The notes: generated by a model from the sequence alone, not told the origin. Positions 24,678 through 33,537 are shown, numbered from the stretch's first letter. The stretch: 33,623 nucleotides of DNA from an uncultured Victivallales bacterium (GCA_903837355.1 CAILUI010000369.1:1-33623), one strand, 5' to 3'. A program made the numbers and translations.

Positions 24678-25389
24678 CGACAGCGTCTCCCGGGGCGGCG
24701 GGCCTGGCCGAGATCAGGCTGACCAGGCCAGATGAAGCACGCAACAGCAGGCGCGCCAGGTTGAGCAGCGCCGCCAGCGGCCCATACAGAAGCAGGACGC
24801 GTCCCCAGGATGGGATCTGCCGCCAGAAGCGCAGCCAATCGCCGGGAACAGTCGCCCAACCGACGCCGAGGGCCACGGCAAACGTGAACCAGAGCGCCGC
24901 GATGGGTATGACCAGGAGGTAGAGCAGCCCGACCCGGACCAGGAGCGCGTCCTGGGACAGGTCGGTCAGACCGCGTGAACGGGCCGTTCGGGACACCAGG
25001 TGAGTGGTCTCCAGCAGGGCCCAGGCCGCGGCCCCCATGGCCACAGCGCTCACCGCGGCAAGGTAAGGAACCGCCGTGCAGCGCAACCACCAACCGAAGA
25101 AGGGCGAGGTCCCGGCAAACAGCAGCCAGGCCGCCCGCAGTCGCCACATCTGCCAAGGGCCGGCAAGGCCTTGGGGTTCACGCAGAGGCAACACGGAGAG
25201 CAGACCCCAGAGGATGGGTCCGACATAAAGCAGGCTCAGTTCGCCGAGGACGGTCCGCCCGACCTGGGGTAGATAGAGCGCGCAGGCCAACGTTGCCAGC
25301 GCCCACGCCAGCGAGTCCAGACACCGCCAACGTACGCTGTCATCGCCAGGCAGCCGATAGGGCATGGCCAACCCTCGCTCACCGGACAT
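24664..25389 (-). CDS. Polytopic membrane protein of unknown function
   Basis: This is a 241-residue protein with about six hydrophobic helices (approximately 25-43, 51-68, 86-101, 106-126, 150-178, 196-218) and a short charged C-terminal tail. I do not recognise a family. The ATG shares its first base with the stop of the upstream GcvH-like gene (TGATG at 25389), and the 3' end overlaps pyrF by 14 nt, so the three genes form a tightly coupled operon. Tryptophan and leucine are frequent. No catalytic motif is visible. Confidence 0.7.
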   Translation of the reverse strand: MSGERGLAMPYRLPGDDSVRWRCLDSLAWALATLACALYLPQVGRTVLGELSLLYVGPILWGLLSVLPLREPQGLAGPWQMWRLRAAWLLFAGTSPFFGWWLRCTAVPYLAAVSAVAMGAAAWALLETTHLVSRTARSRGLTDLSQDALLVRVGLLYLLVIPIAALWFTFAVALGVGWATVPGDWLRFWRQIPSWGRVLLLYGPLAALLNLARLLLRASSGLVSLISARPAAPGDAVDESS

Positions 25390-25778
25390 CAGAGATGGTC
25401 CAGAAAGCGGGAGTACTGATCGCCACTCATGAGCAGGTGGACTTCATCGGGATCGTCGTACTCCATCCGGTAGAGCCAGTTCTTGTAGGCGGACAGATGC
25501 AACAGGCTGGCGCTGTCGAGCACGTCGCGGTTGATCTCGGTGACCCGTCCGGTGAGGGGTGAACGCAAATGGTGAATACGGTTCTTCAGGTGCAGGTGAA
25601 TGCAGAAGGTGTCCATGTCGAGTTCGTCACCCACCATGGGCATGTCGATGCCGAAGATCTCCGCCAGTTGCTCAACCAACTCCTCGGTGATGCCGACGAC
25701 CGCTGTATGCGCCTCTTTGTCCATGCGCACCCACAGATGGTGCTTGGTGTAAGACAACTCCGCCGGATGCCCGATCAT
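25389..25778 (-). CDS. Atypical GcvH-like lipoyl-domain protein
   Basis: This 129-residue protein follows the glycine cleavage H-protein pattern: YTKHHLWVRM near the start, VGITEELVEQLAEIFGIDMPMVGDEL in the middle, and a barrel strand SPLTGRVTEIN (73-83). The lipoylated Lys of H-proteins aligns with K65, but its surroundings read HLHLKNRIHHL instead of ESVKAA, with one extra residue before the SP turn. Lipoylation is therefore uncertain. No gcvT, gcvP or lipoate ligase is near. GcvH-like proteins also act as lipoyl carriers elsewhere or have lost the lipoyl role. GGAGGTGACGT before the ATG is a good ribosome binding site, and a small hairpin (25792-25810) lies just upstream. Confidence 0.75.
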   Translation of the reverse strand: MIGHPAELSYTKHHLWVRMDKEAHTAVVGITEELVEQLAEIFGIDMPMVGDELDMDTFCIHLHLKNRIHHLRSPLTGRVTEINRDVLDSASLLHLSAYKNWLYRMEYDDPDEVHLLMSGDQYSRFLDHL

Positions 25779-25791
25779 ACGTCACCTCCAC

Positions 25792-25810
25792 GATGCCGAC
25801 CTTTGGCATC
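25792..25810. repeat. Small hairpin upstream of the GcvH-like gene
   Basis: GATGCC (25792-25797) pairs with GGCATC (25805-25810), followed on the plus strand by CGTAAAAAAA. On the minus strand the T-run precedes the hairpin, so it is not a standard terminator for the minus-strand operon. A similar GGATGC/GCATCC pair stands at 25959-25972. It may be an operator in this divergent region. Confidence 0.35.
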
Positions 25811-26001
25811 CGTAAAAAAAGCCTCCTGGACGGCAGTGAGTGCCAGACGAACACCTGGCAACGTAGCCCCCATCACACCACCCCGCCAAGCCCGCCCCCA
25901 GCCGACAGGCCAGCGCCCTGGCTGCAGACCGCAGACAAAGGTGCGCCAGACACCCGAAGGATGCAAGCATCCACACGGTTTTTCTTTAGCCTTTGAGCCA
26001 C

Positions 26002-26007
26002 TATACT
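26002..26007 (+). promoter_or_regulatory. Putative -10 box (TATACT) for the RDD/LptF operon
   Basis: TATACT (26002-26007), extended to TATACTAT, lies about 60 nt upstream of the ATG at 26069 and repeats the -10 seen before argG. The matching -35 (TTTTTC at 25979-25984) is poor, so only the -10 is offered. Confidence 0.35.
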
Positions 26008-26068
26008 ATCCCCGTATCGGAGACATGCAACCCAGCCCGCGTGCGCTTACCCGGGAGGAGTTGGGCCC

Positions 26069-26803
26069 ATGGCTGGCACTGAACGTCTGTACCTGCTGAA
26101 GACCGTCGACGGCGAAGAGTACGGCCCGGTCGACCAGGAATGCCTGGTGCGCTGGGCCGAGAACGGCCGGATCACGGCCTACTGCCAGATCCGCAGCACG
26201 CTGATCGCACGCTGGGAGAAGGCGTGTGAGATCCCCTTCCTACGCGAGATCCTGCTCACGCAGATCGAACAGAAGGACCCCGGCGACACCTCGTTCCTGT
26301 CACGGGTCCGGACCAAGGTCACGCGCCGCGCTGCCGAGGCCAGCGCGGCTAGCGGCCTGCATGAAGTGCGCCCGGAAGACTTCGAGAGCGCACCGGTGCC
26401 GCTGCGCGTTGCGGCGGGGCTGTTCGACCTCTTGCTCGCGGGCCTGCTGGCGGTGGGCGCCTACCTGCTCTTCGCCCTGCTCTTCAGTATGAACGTGCTG
26501 GATGGCAACAGCGCTTTCTACCTTGGCGTGCTGGCCTACTATGGAACAGTGCTGCTGGGCCTCGCGTGGATCCTCGCGGTCATCGGCCAAACCCCGGGAC
26601 AGAAATTCTGGGGGATCATCCTCATCAAACGTAACGGGGAGCAGTTCTACCTGGGGCGAGCCTGCATCTACGGAGTGCTCACCCTGACGCTCGGACTGCT
26701 GACGCCCTTCATCATGTTCGTGGCCCCCTCGCGGCGCTCATTGCAGGAGATCGTGACGGGTACCCGGATGGTCAAAGTGAAGCTGATCGGAAAACGCCGC
26801 TGA
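26069..26803 (+). CDS. GYF-like plus RDD family membrane protein
   Basis: This protein has 244 residues. Residues 7-60 have the GYF_2 pattern (YLLKTVDGEEYGPVDQECLVRWAENGRI), a small protein-interaction fold often found at the front of membrane proteins. The RDD domain follows, with R113 and D120 in PLRVAAGLFD, helices at about 120-140 and 150-173, GQTPGQKFWGI (173-183) and the terminal GTRMVKV (231-237). RDD proteins are poorly characterised; some take part in ion transport. GGGAGGAG about 10 nt upstream is a good ribosome binding site. It begins an operon with the LptF-like permease and the SUMF1-domain gene. Confidence 0.85.
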   Translation: MAGTERLYLLKTVDGEEYGPVDQECLVRWAENGRITAYCQIRSTLIARWEKACEIPFLREILLTQIEQKDPGDTSFLSRVRTKVTRRAAEASAASGLHEVRPEDFESAPVPLRVAAGLFDLLLAGLLAVGAYLLFALLFSMNVLDGNSAFYLGVLAYYGTVLLGLAWILAVIGQTPGQKFWGIILIKRNGEQFYLGRACIYGVLTLTLGLLTPFIMFVAPSRRSLQEIVTGTRMVKVKLIGKRR

Positions 26804-26878
26804 GCGTTGCCGACGGTTCGGATCAACCACCTCGTGGATACTGACCCTGGCCAAACGGGAACGTCTGGGACGCGGCGG

Positions 26879-27985
26879 GTGTCGCGAACCCTTTTCTGGC
26901 TCGTGACACGGGAGTTCCTGCTGCCACTGGTCTGCTGCCTGCTCGCCTTCTCCGCACTTTTCCTGTTTGCCGGCGTCTTCGACACTCTTCAGGACTTCCT
27001 GAACCGCTCCGGGCAGGCGGCGCCGGGAAGCCGCTGGCAGATCGTCCTCTACTTCCTGCTCCTGCAGCCCGCGAACATGCTGAACGTGCTCCCGATGTCG
27101 GTGCTGCTGTCCAGTTGTTTTGTCGTCAGCATGATGGGACGACACCAGGAACTGGCTGCGATGCGGTCGGCAGGCGTCCACATGATCCAGATGGCGTTGC
27201 CCATCTGGATCATCGCCATCCTGCTCTGCGGCACCTCCTTCTGGATCGGGGAGTCGCTGGCACCGAAGTGCGCGGCGAAGGCCACACGGGTGCTGGAGGC
27301 CTGGACGGAAGCGCCCGACCGCCTGCAGCGGCCGACCACAGTGGTCTACCGGAACGCGCCCGGCCGTCGGGACTGGTTCTTTGAGTCCTTCGCCCCCGAC
27401 GGCAAGCACGGGCGTGTGTTCATCAAGCAGTTCACCGCCGAGGAGGCAATTGCCTGGGAGTTACGGGCCGCCAGCGCCCGCTACCTGGACGGGGCGTGGC
27501 TCTTCCAGGACTGCGAGGTGACGCCCTTCGACCGGGAAACGCAACTGCCCATCGAGGGCGACGTGAAGCGCCATGAGATCTACCGGTTGCCCGAACTCGA
27601 CGAGACCCCAGAGCGCATCGTGAACCATGTGCGCCCCACCGAGGATCTCTCCATTCGTGCGATCCTGGCCACCCTGCGCGCCAATCCCGACCTGCCCGAC
27701 CTCGTCCGGCGCTCCTTCCGCAGCACCGTCTGGTTCCGCCTCAGCTTCAGCCTCGCCTGCCTGATCGGGGCGCTGTTCGGCGTGGCCCTGTCGATCACGC
27801 GGGAACGCAGCAGCGCCATGCGGGGCTTCGCCTTTGCCGTGGCCCTGATGGCGGCGTTCTATGTGACCAGCCAGTTGGGGCTGACCCTGGGGCGTCGCGG
27901 CTATGTGGCGCCGCTGGCGGGGTCCTGCCTGCCGACGCTCGCGTTCCTGCTGGTGGGTGGTGTCCTCATGTATCGCCGCCGCTGA
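26879..27985 (+). CDS. LptF/LptG-type permease (YjgP/YjgQ family)
   Basis: This is a 368-residue membrane protein. The family's cytoplasmic start (SRTLFWLVTREFLLPL) follows the GTG at 26879, so I place the start there. A TTG at 26807 and a GTG at 26834 also read in frame, and none has a strong ribosome binding site. The family pattern of helices at the N-terminus (about 15-30 and 65-90), a long periplasmic beta-rich stretch (about 110-260) and terminal helices (about 275-365, with a TRERSS loop) is clear. These permeases partner LptB/LptC to move lipopolysaccharide. Only one family member is visible here, so the second half of the pair must lie elsewhere. It begins 75 nt after the RDD gene. 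Confidence 0.85.
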   Translation: MSRTLFWLVTREFLLPLVCCLLAFSALFLFAGVFDTLQDFLNRSGQAAPGSRWQIVLYFLLLQPANMLNVLPMSVLLSSCFVVSMMGRHQELAAMRSAGVHMIQMALPIWIIAILLCGTSFWIGESLAPKCAAKATRVLEAWTEAPDRLQRPTTVVYRNAPGRRDWFFESFAPDGKHGRVFIKQFTAEEAIAWELRAASARYLDGAWLFQDCEVTPFDRETQLPIEGDVKRHEIYRLPELDETPERIVNHVRPTEDLSIRAILATLRANPDLPDLVRRSFRSTVWFRLSFSLACLIGALFGVALSITRERSSAMRGFAFAVALMAAFYVTSQLGLTLGRRGYVAPLAGSCLPTLAFLLVGGVLMYRRR

Positions 27986-27997
27986 CCGAGGCCCACG

Positions 27998-29149
27998 GTG
28001 CACGACGAGACCGGACAAGAGTCACCGCCGCCGCCGCCGACTCCGCCCCCACCGCGGTTCACGCGGGCCCAGTTGGCCCAGGCAGCACAGCACCGCCTGG
28101 CGAGTGCCGAGGCCGCTGGCGCCCGCGCCGCGCGCCGCCGCGTGTCGCCCTGGCGCCGCGGGCTCTGGCTGGTCGAGTGCCTGGTCCTGCTGGCCGTGCT
28201 GGAGGCCTTCGTTCTGCGGCCACTCAGGGCGCGCCGTGCGGGCCGGCAGGAGGGTCCCGCACTGCCGGTGACGCCACCCGCAGCGCTCGTGCCGCTGGCG
28301 GGTCAAGCGCGGCTACTGCCGGGACTGAAAGAGGTGGTTCCAGCCTTCCCGGCCCCGCTCGCAGGGCTGGCCGTCGGCAGTGAGACGATGCGTTCGGCCC
28401 AACTCTCGTTCAGCGCCACGGCGAAGCTGCCCATCGAGGTGGAAAATTCGCTGGGAATGCGTTTCCGCCTGCTGCCCCCGGGCACCGCCATCCTCGGCAG
28501 TCCGCTGACCGAGGTGGGACGGGGCGACCGCGAAGTGCAGCACGTCTTCATGGCTCCAGAGCCGTTCTACCTAGGGACTTACGAAGTCACCCAGGCGGAA
28601 TGGGATCGTCTCATGCCAACCCAGCCGGCGCACTACAAGGGCGCCCGACGCCCGGTAGAGGAGGTGACCTGGTACGACTGTCAGCAATTCCTCACGGCAC
28701 TATGCCTGCGTGAGGGCGTCGCCGCCGGGACCTACCGCCTGCCAACCGAGGCGGAGTGGGAGTACGCATGCCGTGCCGGAACCGCCACCGCGTACTGCGG
28801 CGGCAACGACCCGAGTCGACTGGACGCCTTCGCGAACCACGGCGAGAATGGCGGCGGGGGCACGACGGCGGTGGGACTCAAACGCCCCAACGCCCTGGGC
28901 CTCTACGACCTGCACGGGAACGTCTGGGAATGGTGCCAGGACCGCTTTGAGCCCTATGCGGGCGATGAGCGTCCGGAGGATGCCGAGCGCGCCTCGTGGC
29001 GCTGCCTGCGCGGCGGCAACTGGTACGTGCCGCCGCTGGACTGCCGCTCGGCGGGGCGTAACCGCCTGCCACCGGCCTCGCAGGGCAACATGCTGGGGTT
29101 CCGCGTACTGCGTACCATCGCCACCGCTCCGGAGGCCCGCGCGCCGTAA
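27998..29149 (+). CDS. SUMF1/FGE-like domain membrane protein
   Basis: This protein has 383 residues from GTG at 27998, twelve bases after the permease stop. A Pro-rich N-terminus precedes a helix (about 55-75, LWLVECLVLLAVLEAFVL). From about 150 the formylglycine-generating-enzyme fold is evident: YLGTYEVTQAEWDRLM, YRLPTEAEWEYACRAG, LGLYDLHGNVWEW and LRGGNWYVPPLDCRSAGRNR. In human FGE the last segment carries two copper-binding cysteines five residues apart. Here the first is V344 and only C349 remains. The protein is therefore unlikely to make formylglycine and may be a structural or ligand-binding relative. No sulfatase gene is in the window. It is the last gene of the operon. Confidence 0.85.
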   Translation: MHDETGQESPPPPPTPPPPRFTRAQLAQAAQHRLASAEAAGARAARRRVSPWRRGLWLVECLVLLAVLEAFVLRPLRARRAGRQEGPALPVTPPAALVPLAGQARLLPGLKEVVPAFPAPLAGLAVGSETMRSAQLSFSATAKLPIEVENSLGMRFRLLPPGTAILGSPLTEVGRGDREVQHVFMAPEPFYLGTYEVTQAEWDRLMPTQPAHYKGARRPVEEVTWYDCQQFLTALCLREGVAAGTYRLPTEAEWEYACRAGTATAYCGGNDPSRLDAFANHGENGGGGTTAVGLKRPNALGLYDLHGNVWEWCQDRFEPYAGDERPEDAERASWRCLRGGNWYVPPLDCRSAGRNRLPPASQGNMLGFRVLRTIATAPEARAP

Positions 29150-29165
29150 CCTCCAGCCCCGACGA

Positions 29166-29190
29166 CGCCGCCGGCCGGCACCGGCAGGCG
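29166..29190. terminator. GC-rich stem-loop between convergent SUMF1-domain and mfd genes
   Basis: CGCCGCCGG (29166-29174) pairs with CCGGCAGGCG (29181-29190), one base bulged, around a 6-nt loop. It stands in the 45-nt gap between the two stop codons. There is no U-run, so it is only a candidate bidirectional stop. Confidence 0.3.
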
Positions 29191-29194
29191 GGCC

Positions 29195-32100
29195 TCACCC
29201 GGAACCGTGACGGCGCAGCAGGCGCTGCAGCTCCCGCAACTGCCCAGCGCCGTCGCCGGCCGTCAGTTCGGGCACCTGGGTACCGGCGCCGCGGAGCAGC
29301 CCTGTCGCCGTCTCGAGAAAAGCGCGGCGGTTGCGGACGTTGATGCGATGGACTCCGGCCTGGCGGGCCGCGATGCGCACGCGGGCCACATCCAGCAGGA
29401 CCTCGACGCAGGAAGGCAGCGGCCCGAAACGGTCACGCAGTTCCGCCGCCATAGCCTCCACCGCCGCCGCGTCGGTCAGTTCGCCGAGACGCCGATAGCA
29501 GCCGATACGGGCACTGTCGTCCTGGATGTACGCTGCCGGAATGGCGGCCAGGGAGCGGCCGCGGCTGTCGTGCTTGGCAAAGCTGAGCGTGTCCAGCTCG
29601 ATGGGCACGGCGCCACGGCTGGGCACGGGCTGCTGCTCCAGGCGGGCGACGGCCTCGCGCAACAGCTTGCAGTAAAGCTCGAAGCCGATGGCCGCGATGT
29701 GCCCGCTCTGCTCGGTACCGAGGATGTTGCCGGCGCCACGGATCTCGAGGTCGCGCAGAGCCAGTTTGAAGCCGGCGCCGAGGTGGGTGTAACGGCGGAT
29801 GGCGTGCAGGCGGGCACGGGCGTTGGCCGGCAACACGCCCATGGGCGGCAGCAGCAGGTACGCATAGGCCTGGTGGTGATAACGGCCGACCCGTCCCCGG
29901 AGCTGGTAGAGCTCGGCAAGACCGAAGCGGTCGGCACGGTCGATGATGATGGTATTGGCATTGGGAATATCCAGCCCCGACTCGATGATGGTGGTGCAGA
30001 CCAGTACATCCACCTCGCCAGCCAGAAAACGTGACATGACCGCCGACAGCCCGTGCGGCGTCATCTGCCCGTGGGCGACGGCAAAACGAGCCTCGGGGAG
30101 CAGTTGCCGCAGGGCGAAGGCCGTACGCTCGATGGTCTGCACCCGATTGTGCAGGAAATACACCTGACCACGCCGCTCGAGCTCGCGCATGATAACCTGG
30201 CGGATCAGCTCCTTGTCGTAGTTGGCGATCACCGTAGTCACCGGGAGGCGCTCGGCGGGCGCCGTCATGATCGTGCTCAGATGCCGCAGGCCGGAAAGGC
30301 TGAAGTACAGGGTGCGCGGGATCGGCGTCGCGGTCATGGTCAGGATGTCCACGCTGGCCCGCAGCTCCTTGAGTTGCTGCTTGTGGCGCACCCCGAAGCG
30401 CTGCTCCTCATCGATGATCAGCAGACCGAGTTGGGCGAAGTGCACATCGCTCTGCAGCAACCGGTGCGTGCCGATCAGAATATCGATATGACCTGCGGCC
30501 ACCCGCTCGAGAACGCGCTGTTGCTCAACGCGGGTGCGGAAACGGCTGATCACCTCAATGACCACCGGATACTCGGCCATGCGCTGCCGGAAGGTGGTGT
30601 AGTGCTGCTGAGCCAGCACGGTGGTGGGGACCAGGATGGCGACCTGCCGGCCATTGAGAACGGCGCGGAAGGCGCCGCGCATGGCCACCTCTGTCTTGCC
30701 GTAGCCGACGTCGCCGCAGAGCAGGCGATCCATGGGCTCGGACTTGGCCATGTCGGCCAAGACGTCGCTGATGGACTGGGTCTGGTCGGCGGTCTCGGAG
30801 TACGGAAAGGCCGCGGCAAACGACCGCTCCCAGTCCGCCGCCGGCTTGAAGGCGAAACCCGGCGCATTCTGGCGCATGGCTTCGAGACGCAGCAGGCCGG
30901 CGGCGAGATCCGTGGCGGCGGACTCGGCGCCCGCCCTGGCGTTGCGCCAGGCGGCGCCGCCGAGGCGGCTGAGATGGGGCACCTTCCGCGTGCCCCCCAC
31001 ATAGCGGCTGACCAGGAAAGCCTGCTCCAGCGGAACATACAGCCGGGCCTCGTCATCGAACTCCAGATCAAGGACCTCCTGGACCTCGGCCGAGACCTCG
31101 ATCTGGCGGATCCCGTGGTAGCGGCAGATGCCGTGGGCGGCATGCACGGCATAGCCGCCCTCCTCGAGGTCCGCACCGTCCTGCGTGGCCAGGTCGTGGC
31201 GGTAGGCACTGCGGCGGCGGCGACGGACATCGGGCTGGCGCCCGAACAGCTCCTGCTCACTGAGCAGCACCAGCCCGGCCGCGGGGATCAACAGCCCAGA
31301 CTCGAGCGGGATGTGCTCGATCGCCAGGTCGAGGCGAGCCCCGCTGGGATCCCCGTCCAGCAACTCGCGGAAACGCGCCATCTCGCCTTCGCCGGCACAG
31401 CACGCCACCAGGCGGAACCCCTGTCCATGCCAGCGCTCCAGGGCCTCGCGTAACTGCTGCCAGCGCCACTGGCCGACGCTGTCGCCGAGGTCCACCGGGG
31501 TTTCACCGATCTCGCCGGTGAGGCTCTCGCACTCTGCCGGCAGCAACGTCGCCGCGGGGCCGCCGGGATCGAGACTAACCGCGGTCACCAGTTCGTAGAC
31601 CGCCGCCGCCGCGCGCTGCAGCCGCTCCCAGGCCACCACCTGCTCGCTGTCGCCGAAGCGGGTCAGATGCTCGCAGATCTGAGCGGGACCGCAGACCAGT
31701 AACGGCACCGCGGGGCCAAGATAGTCCAGAAACGTCCCTTCACGCCCGGGATCCGGCGCGGCGACGATCGCCCCACGGGGCGCAATGCGCAGTTCCGTCA
31801 ACTGGCCGAAGGAGCGCTGCGTGTCCGGAACGAAGAAGCGCATGGACTCGATCTCATCGCCGCTGTACTCGATACGCACGGGGCTGTCATACAGCGGCGA
31901 GTAGATATCGAAGATGCCGCCGCGGCGCGCGAACTCGCCGGGGGCATGGACCTCGAACTCGTTGTCGTAGTCCAGCTCGACCAAACGGGTCGCCAAGGCT
32001 GCCGGCGCCCAGGCGGATTCCTGGACGCGCAGGGTGAACACATGCGCCGCGAAGGCCGCCGGGGCGAGGGTCGGGGTGAGCAGGCCCTGCGCGGTCACCA

Positions 32101-32473
32101 CGAAGATCCCGTCCTGCCCGCGCAGTGCGGCCTCGAGCGCGGCGCAGCGTGCCGCCTCGTTCTCGGGAATCCACAGGCCGCGTTGCGTCGAGACCACATC
32201 CGGGACCTGGATCACGGCGCGCTCGTCCCCGGCGCAGGGCATGAGCGCGCCGAGGCCGGCGACCACCTGATCGGCGCGTTGGCCGTCCGCCACCACCACC
32301 GCGACCCGGCCGGGGCACGAGCCGAAGGCGCGTACCAGGGTCAGCGGCACCAGCGCCTCGTCGTGCAGGGCAAAGCGTACGCGGCCGGCCCCCAGGGCCG
32401 GGCACTCCCGAATCCAGGCCCGGAAGTGCGTCCGCCAGGGCCCGCCATCTAGGTTTCCGAGGTTTCCAGCCAT
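29195..32473 (-). CDS. mfd: Transcription-repair coupling factor Mfd
   Basis: This 1092-residue protein displaces stalled RNA polymerase and recruits UvrA. Domains appear in order: UvrB-like N-terminal region (about 20-340), an RNA-polymerase-interacting CarD-like domain (about 425-500, EEGGYAVHAAHGICRYHGI), and a superfamily-2 translocase with Walker A (GDVGYGKTEVAMR, K about 593) and DEEQ box (IIDEEQRFGV, about 686-690). Motifs TATPIPRTL, FLHNRVQTI and QLRGRVGR follow, then the C-terminal autoinhibitory domain (FGPLPSCVEVLLDV). Length is slightly short of the E. coli form. The gene is single, convergent with the SUMF1-domain gene and divergent from the sigma factor. A 12-bp palindrome (GAAGAGCTCTTC, 32482-32493) lies in its leader. 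Confidence 0.96.
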   Translation of the reverse strand: MAGNLGNLDGGPWRTHFRAWIRECPALGAGRVRFALHDEALVPLTLVRAFGSCPGRVAVVVADGQRADQVVAGLGALMPCAGDERAVIQVPDVVSTQRGLWIPENEAARCAALEAALRGQDGIFVVTAQGLLTPTLAPAAFAAHVFTLRVQESAWAPAALATRLVELDYDNEFEVHAPGEFARRGGIFDIYSPLYDSPVRIEYSGDEIESMRFFVPDTQRSFGQLTELRIAPRGAIVAAPDPGREGTFLDYLGPAVPLLVCGPAQICEHLTRFGDSEQVVAWERLQRAAAAVYELVTAVSLDPGGPAATLLPAECESLTGEIGETPVDLGDSVGQWRWQQLREALERWHGQGFRLVACCAGEGEMARFRELLDGDPSGARLDLAIEHIPLESGLLIPAAGLVLLSEQELFGRQPDVRRRRRSAYRHDLATQDGADLEEGGYAVHAAHGICRYHGIRQIEVSAEVQEVLDLEFDDEARLYVPLEQAFLVSRYVGGTRKVPHLSRLGGAAWRNARAGAESAATDLAAGLLRLEAMRQNAPGFAFKPAADWERSFAAAFPYSETADQTQSISDVLADMAKSEPMDRLLCGDVGYGKTEVAMRGAFRAVLNGRQVAILVPTTVLAQQHYTTFRQRMAEYPVVIEVISRFRTRVEQQRVLERVAAGHIDILIGTHRLLQSDVHFAQLGLLIIDEEQRFGVRHKQQLKELRASVDILTMTATPIPRTLYFSLSGLRHLSTIMTAPAERLPVTTVIANYDKELIRQVIMRELERRGQVYFLHNRVQTIERTAFALRQLLPEARFAVAHGQMTPHGLSAVMSRFLAGEVDVLVCTTIIESGLDIPNANTIIIDRADRFGLAELYQLRGRVGRYHHQAYAYLLLPPMGVLPANARARLHAIRRYTHLGAGFKLALRDLEIRGAGNILGTEQSGHIAAIGFELYCKLLREAVARLEQQPVPSRGAVPIELDTLSFAKHDSRGRSLAAIPAAYIQDDSARIGCYRRLGELTDAAAVEAMAAELRDRFGPLPSCVEVLLDVARVRIAARQAGVHRINVRNRRAFLETATGLLRGAGTQVPELTAGDGAGQLRELQRLLRRHGSG

Positions 32474-32536
32474 GGTCTACCGAAGAGCTCTTCTCCAGCT
32501 TGAAAGCGAGGCGGGACGCAGACATGTAACGTACTG

Positions 32537-32564
32537 TTGACTCGACGCTTTGCCGCGCTAGAGT
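32537..32564 (+). promoter_or_regulatory. Sigma70-type promoter for the sigma factor gene
   Basis: TTGACT (32537-32542, 5 of 6 consensus bases), 16 bp, TAGAGT (32559-32564) lies about 105 nt upstream of the ATG in the divergent region with mfd. Confidence 0.5.
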
Positions 32565-32669
32565 AGTCGTCGAAATTCAGAATGTACCTAAGACGCCTCG
32601 CAGGCAGGATGATGGCCGCCGATGCCGCAGCTTGGATGCAGGACCTGGCGCTGAGCTCAGGGAGGGGAC

Positions 32670-33494
32670 ATGCTGAGCAAGAGTGACACCATGAAGGTGT
32701 ACATGCAGGACATCGGCAAGATTCCCTTGGTCACGCCTGAAGACGAAGTCAGCCTGGCAGAGAAGATCAAGAACGGTGACGAGGAAGCACGCTGGAAGCT
32801 GATCCGCAGTAACTTACGGTTGGTGGTCAAGATCGCGCATGACTTCAAAGGCCTGGGCTTGCCCCTCCTGGATCTGATCAGCGAGGGCAATATCGGGCTG
32901 ATGAAGGCGGTCGAGAAGTTCGATCCGACGAAAGGGGCCAAGTTCAGCAGTTACGCGGCCTGGTGGATCAAGCAGGCCATGCGCCGAGCGCTCGCCAACC
33001 AAAGCCGGACCATCCGCATCCCGGTCCAGTCGGCGGGCAAGATCAATCGCATCAAGTCAGCCCGCTCGGAGTTGGCCGAACGGCTGGGGCGGGAGCCGAG
33101 CGATGCGGAGATCGCCGACCAACTCGACGTCAGCCGGCGCACCGTGGCCGGGCTCAAAAGTGCCGAACTGCGCAGCGTCTCGCTCAGCGACCCGCTGCAG
33201 GCCGGCGAGGAAAGCCGCTTCGAGGAGATCATCGCAGACCAGAGCGTGCCGACGCCGGACCAATTGCTGGGGCGCATCGAGTCGCTCGAACGACTGCGGG
33301 AGTTGATCGACCAACTCGATGAACGCGAAGCGGCCGTGCTGAAACTGCGGTTCGGCCTCGATGGCCAACCGCCGAAGACCTTAGAGGATGTCAGCCAACA
33401 GGTCGGACGTACCCGTGAACGCGTCCGGCAGATTCAGAATCACGCGTTGGCTAAGCTGAAGCATCTGCTGGGTGACGATTTCTCGCTCGAGTGA
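32670..33494 (+). CDS. RNA polymerase sigma factor, sigma70 family (RpoD/SigA-like)
   Basis: This protein has 274 residues and AGGGAGGGG before the ATG. Region 1.2 is about 10-35 (YMQDIGKIPLVTPEDE), region 2 about 42-117 (LLDLISEGNIGLMKAVEKFDP and FSSYAAWWIKQAMRRA are almost identical to primary sigma factors), region 3 about 120-190 and region 4 about 205-270 (TLEDVSQQVGRTRERVRQIQ recognises the -35). The long N-terminal region 1.1 of primary RpoD is absent, so it may be a short primary sigma or a stationary-phase-type group 2 factor. The region 2 and 4 matches fit the TTG-type -35 and TATACT-type -10 boxes seen in this window. It precedes rpsU by 43 nt. Confidence 0.93.
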   Translation: MLSKSDTMKVYMQDIGKIPLVTPEDEVSLAEKIKNGDEEARWKLIRSNLRLVVKIAHDFKGLGLPLLDLISEGNIGLMKAVEKFDPTKGAKFSSYAAWWIKQAMRRALANQSRTIRIPVQSAGKINRIKSARSELAERLGREPSDAEIADQLDVSRRTVAGLKSAELRSVSLSDPLQAGEESRFEEIIADQSVPTPDQLLGRIESLERLRELIDQLDEREAAVLKLRFGLDGQPPKTLEDVSQQVGRTRERVRQIQNHALAKLKHLLGDDFSLE

Positions 33495-33537
33495 GGAAGC
33501 GCCGCCCCAAACCGGCCCGAGAGGGGGTGAACACTAC

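Noticed and set aside
25959..25972. GGATGC/GCATCC pair followed by T-rich sequence as a terminator
   Set aside because: It has a 2-nt centre and lies just before the putative -10 box at 26002, so it is more likely an operator-like repeat or chance.
30053..31453. 466-residue plus-strand frame
   Set aside because: Antisense to mfd, which has all its helicase motifs.
32482..32493. 12-bp palindrome GAAGAGCTCTTC before mfd as a regulator site
   Set aside because: A single short palindrome with no known regulator match; too weak to call as a feature.
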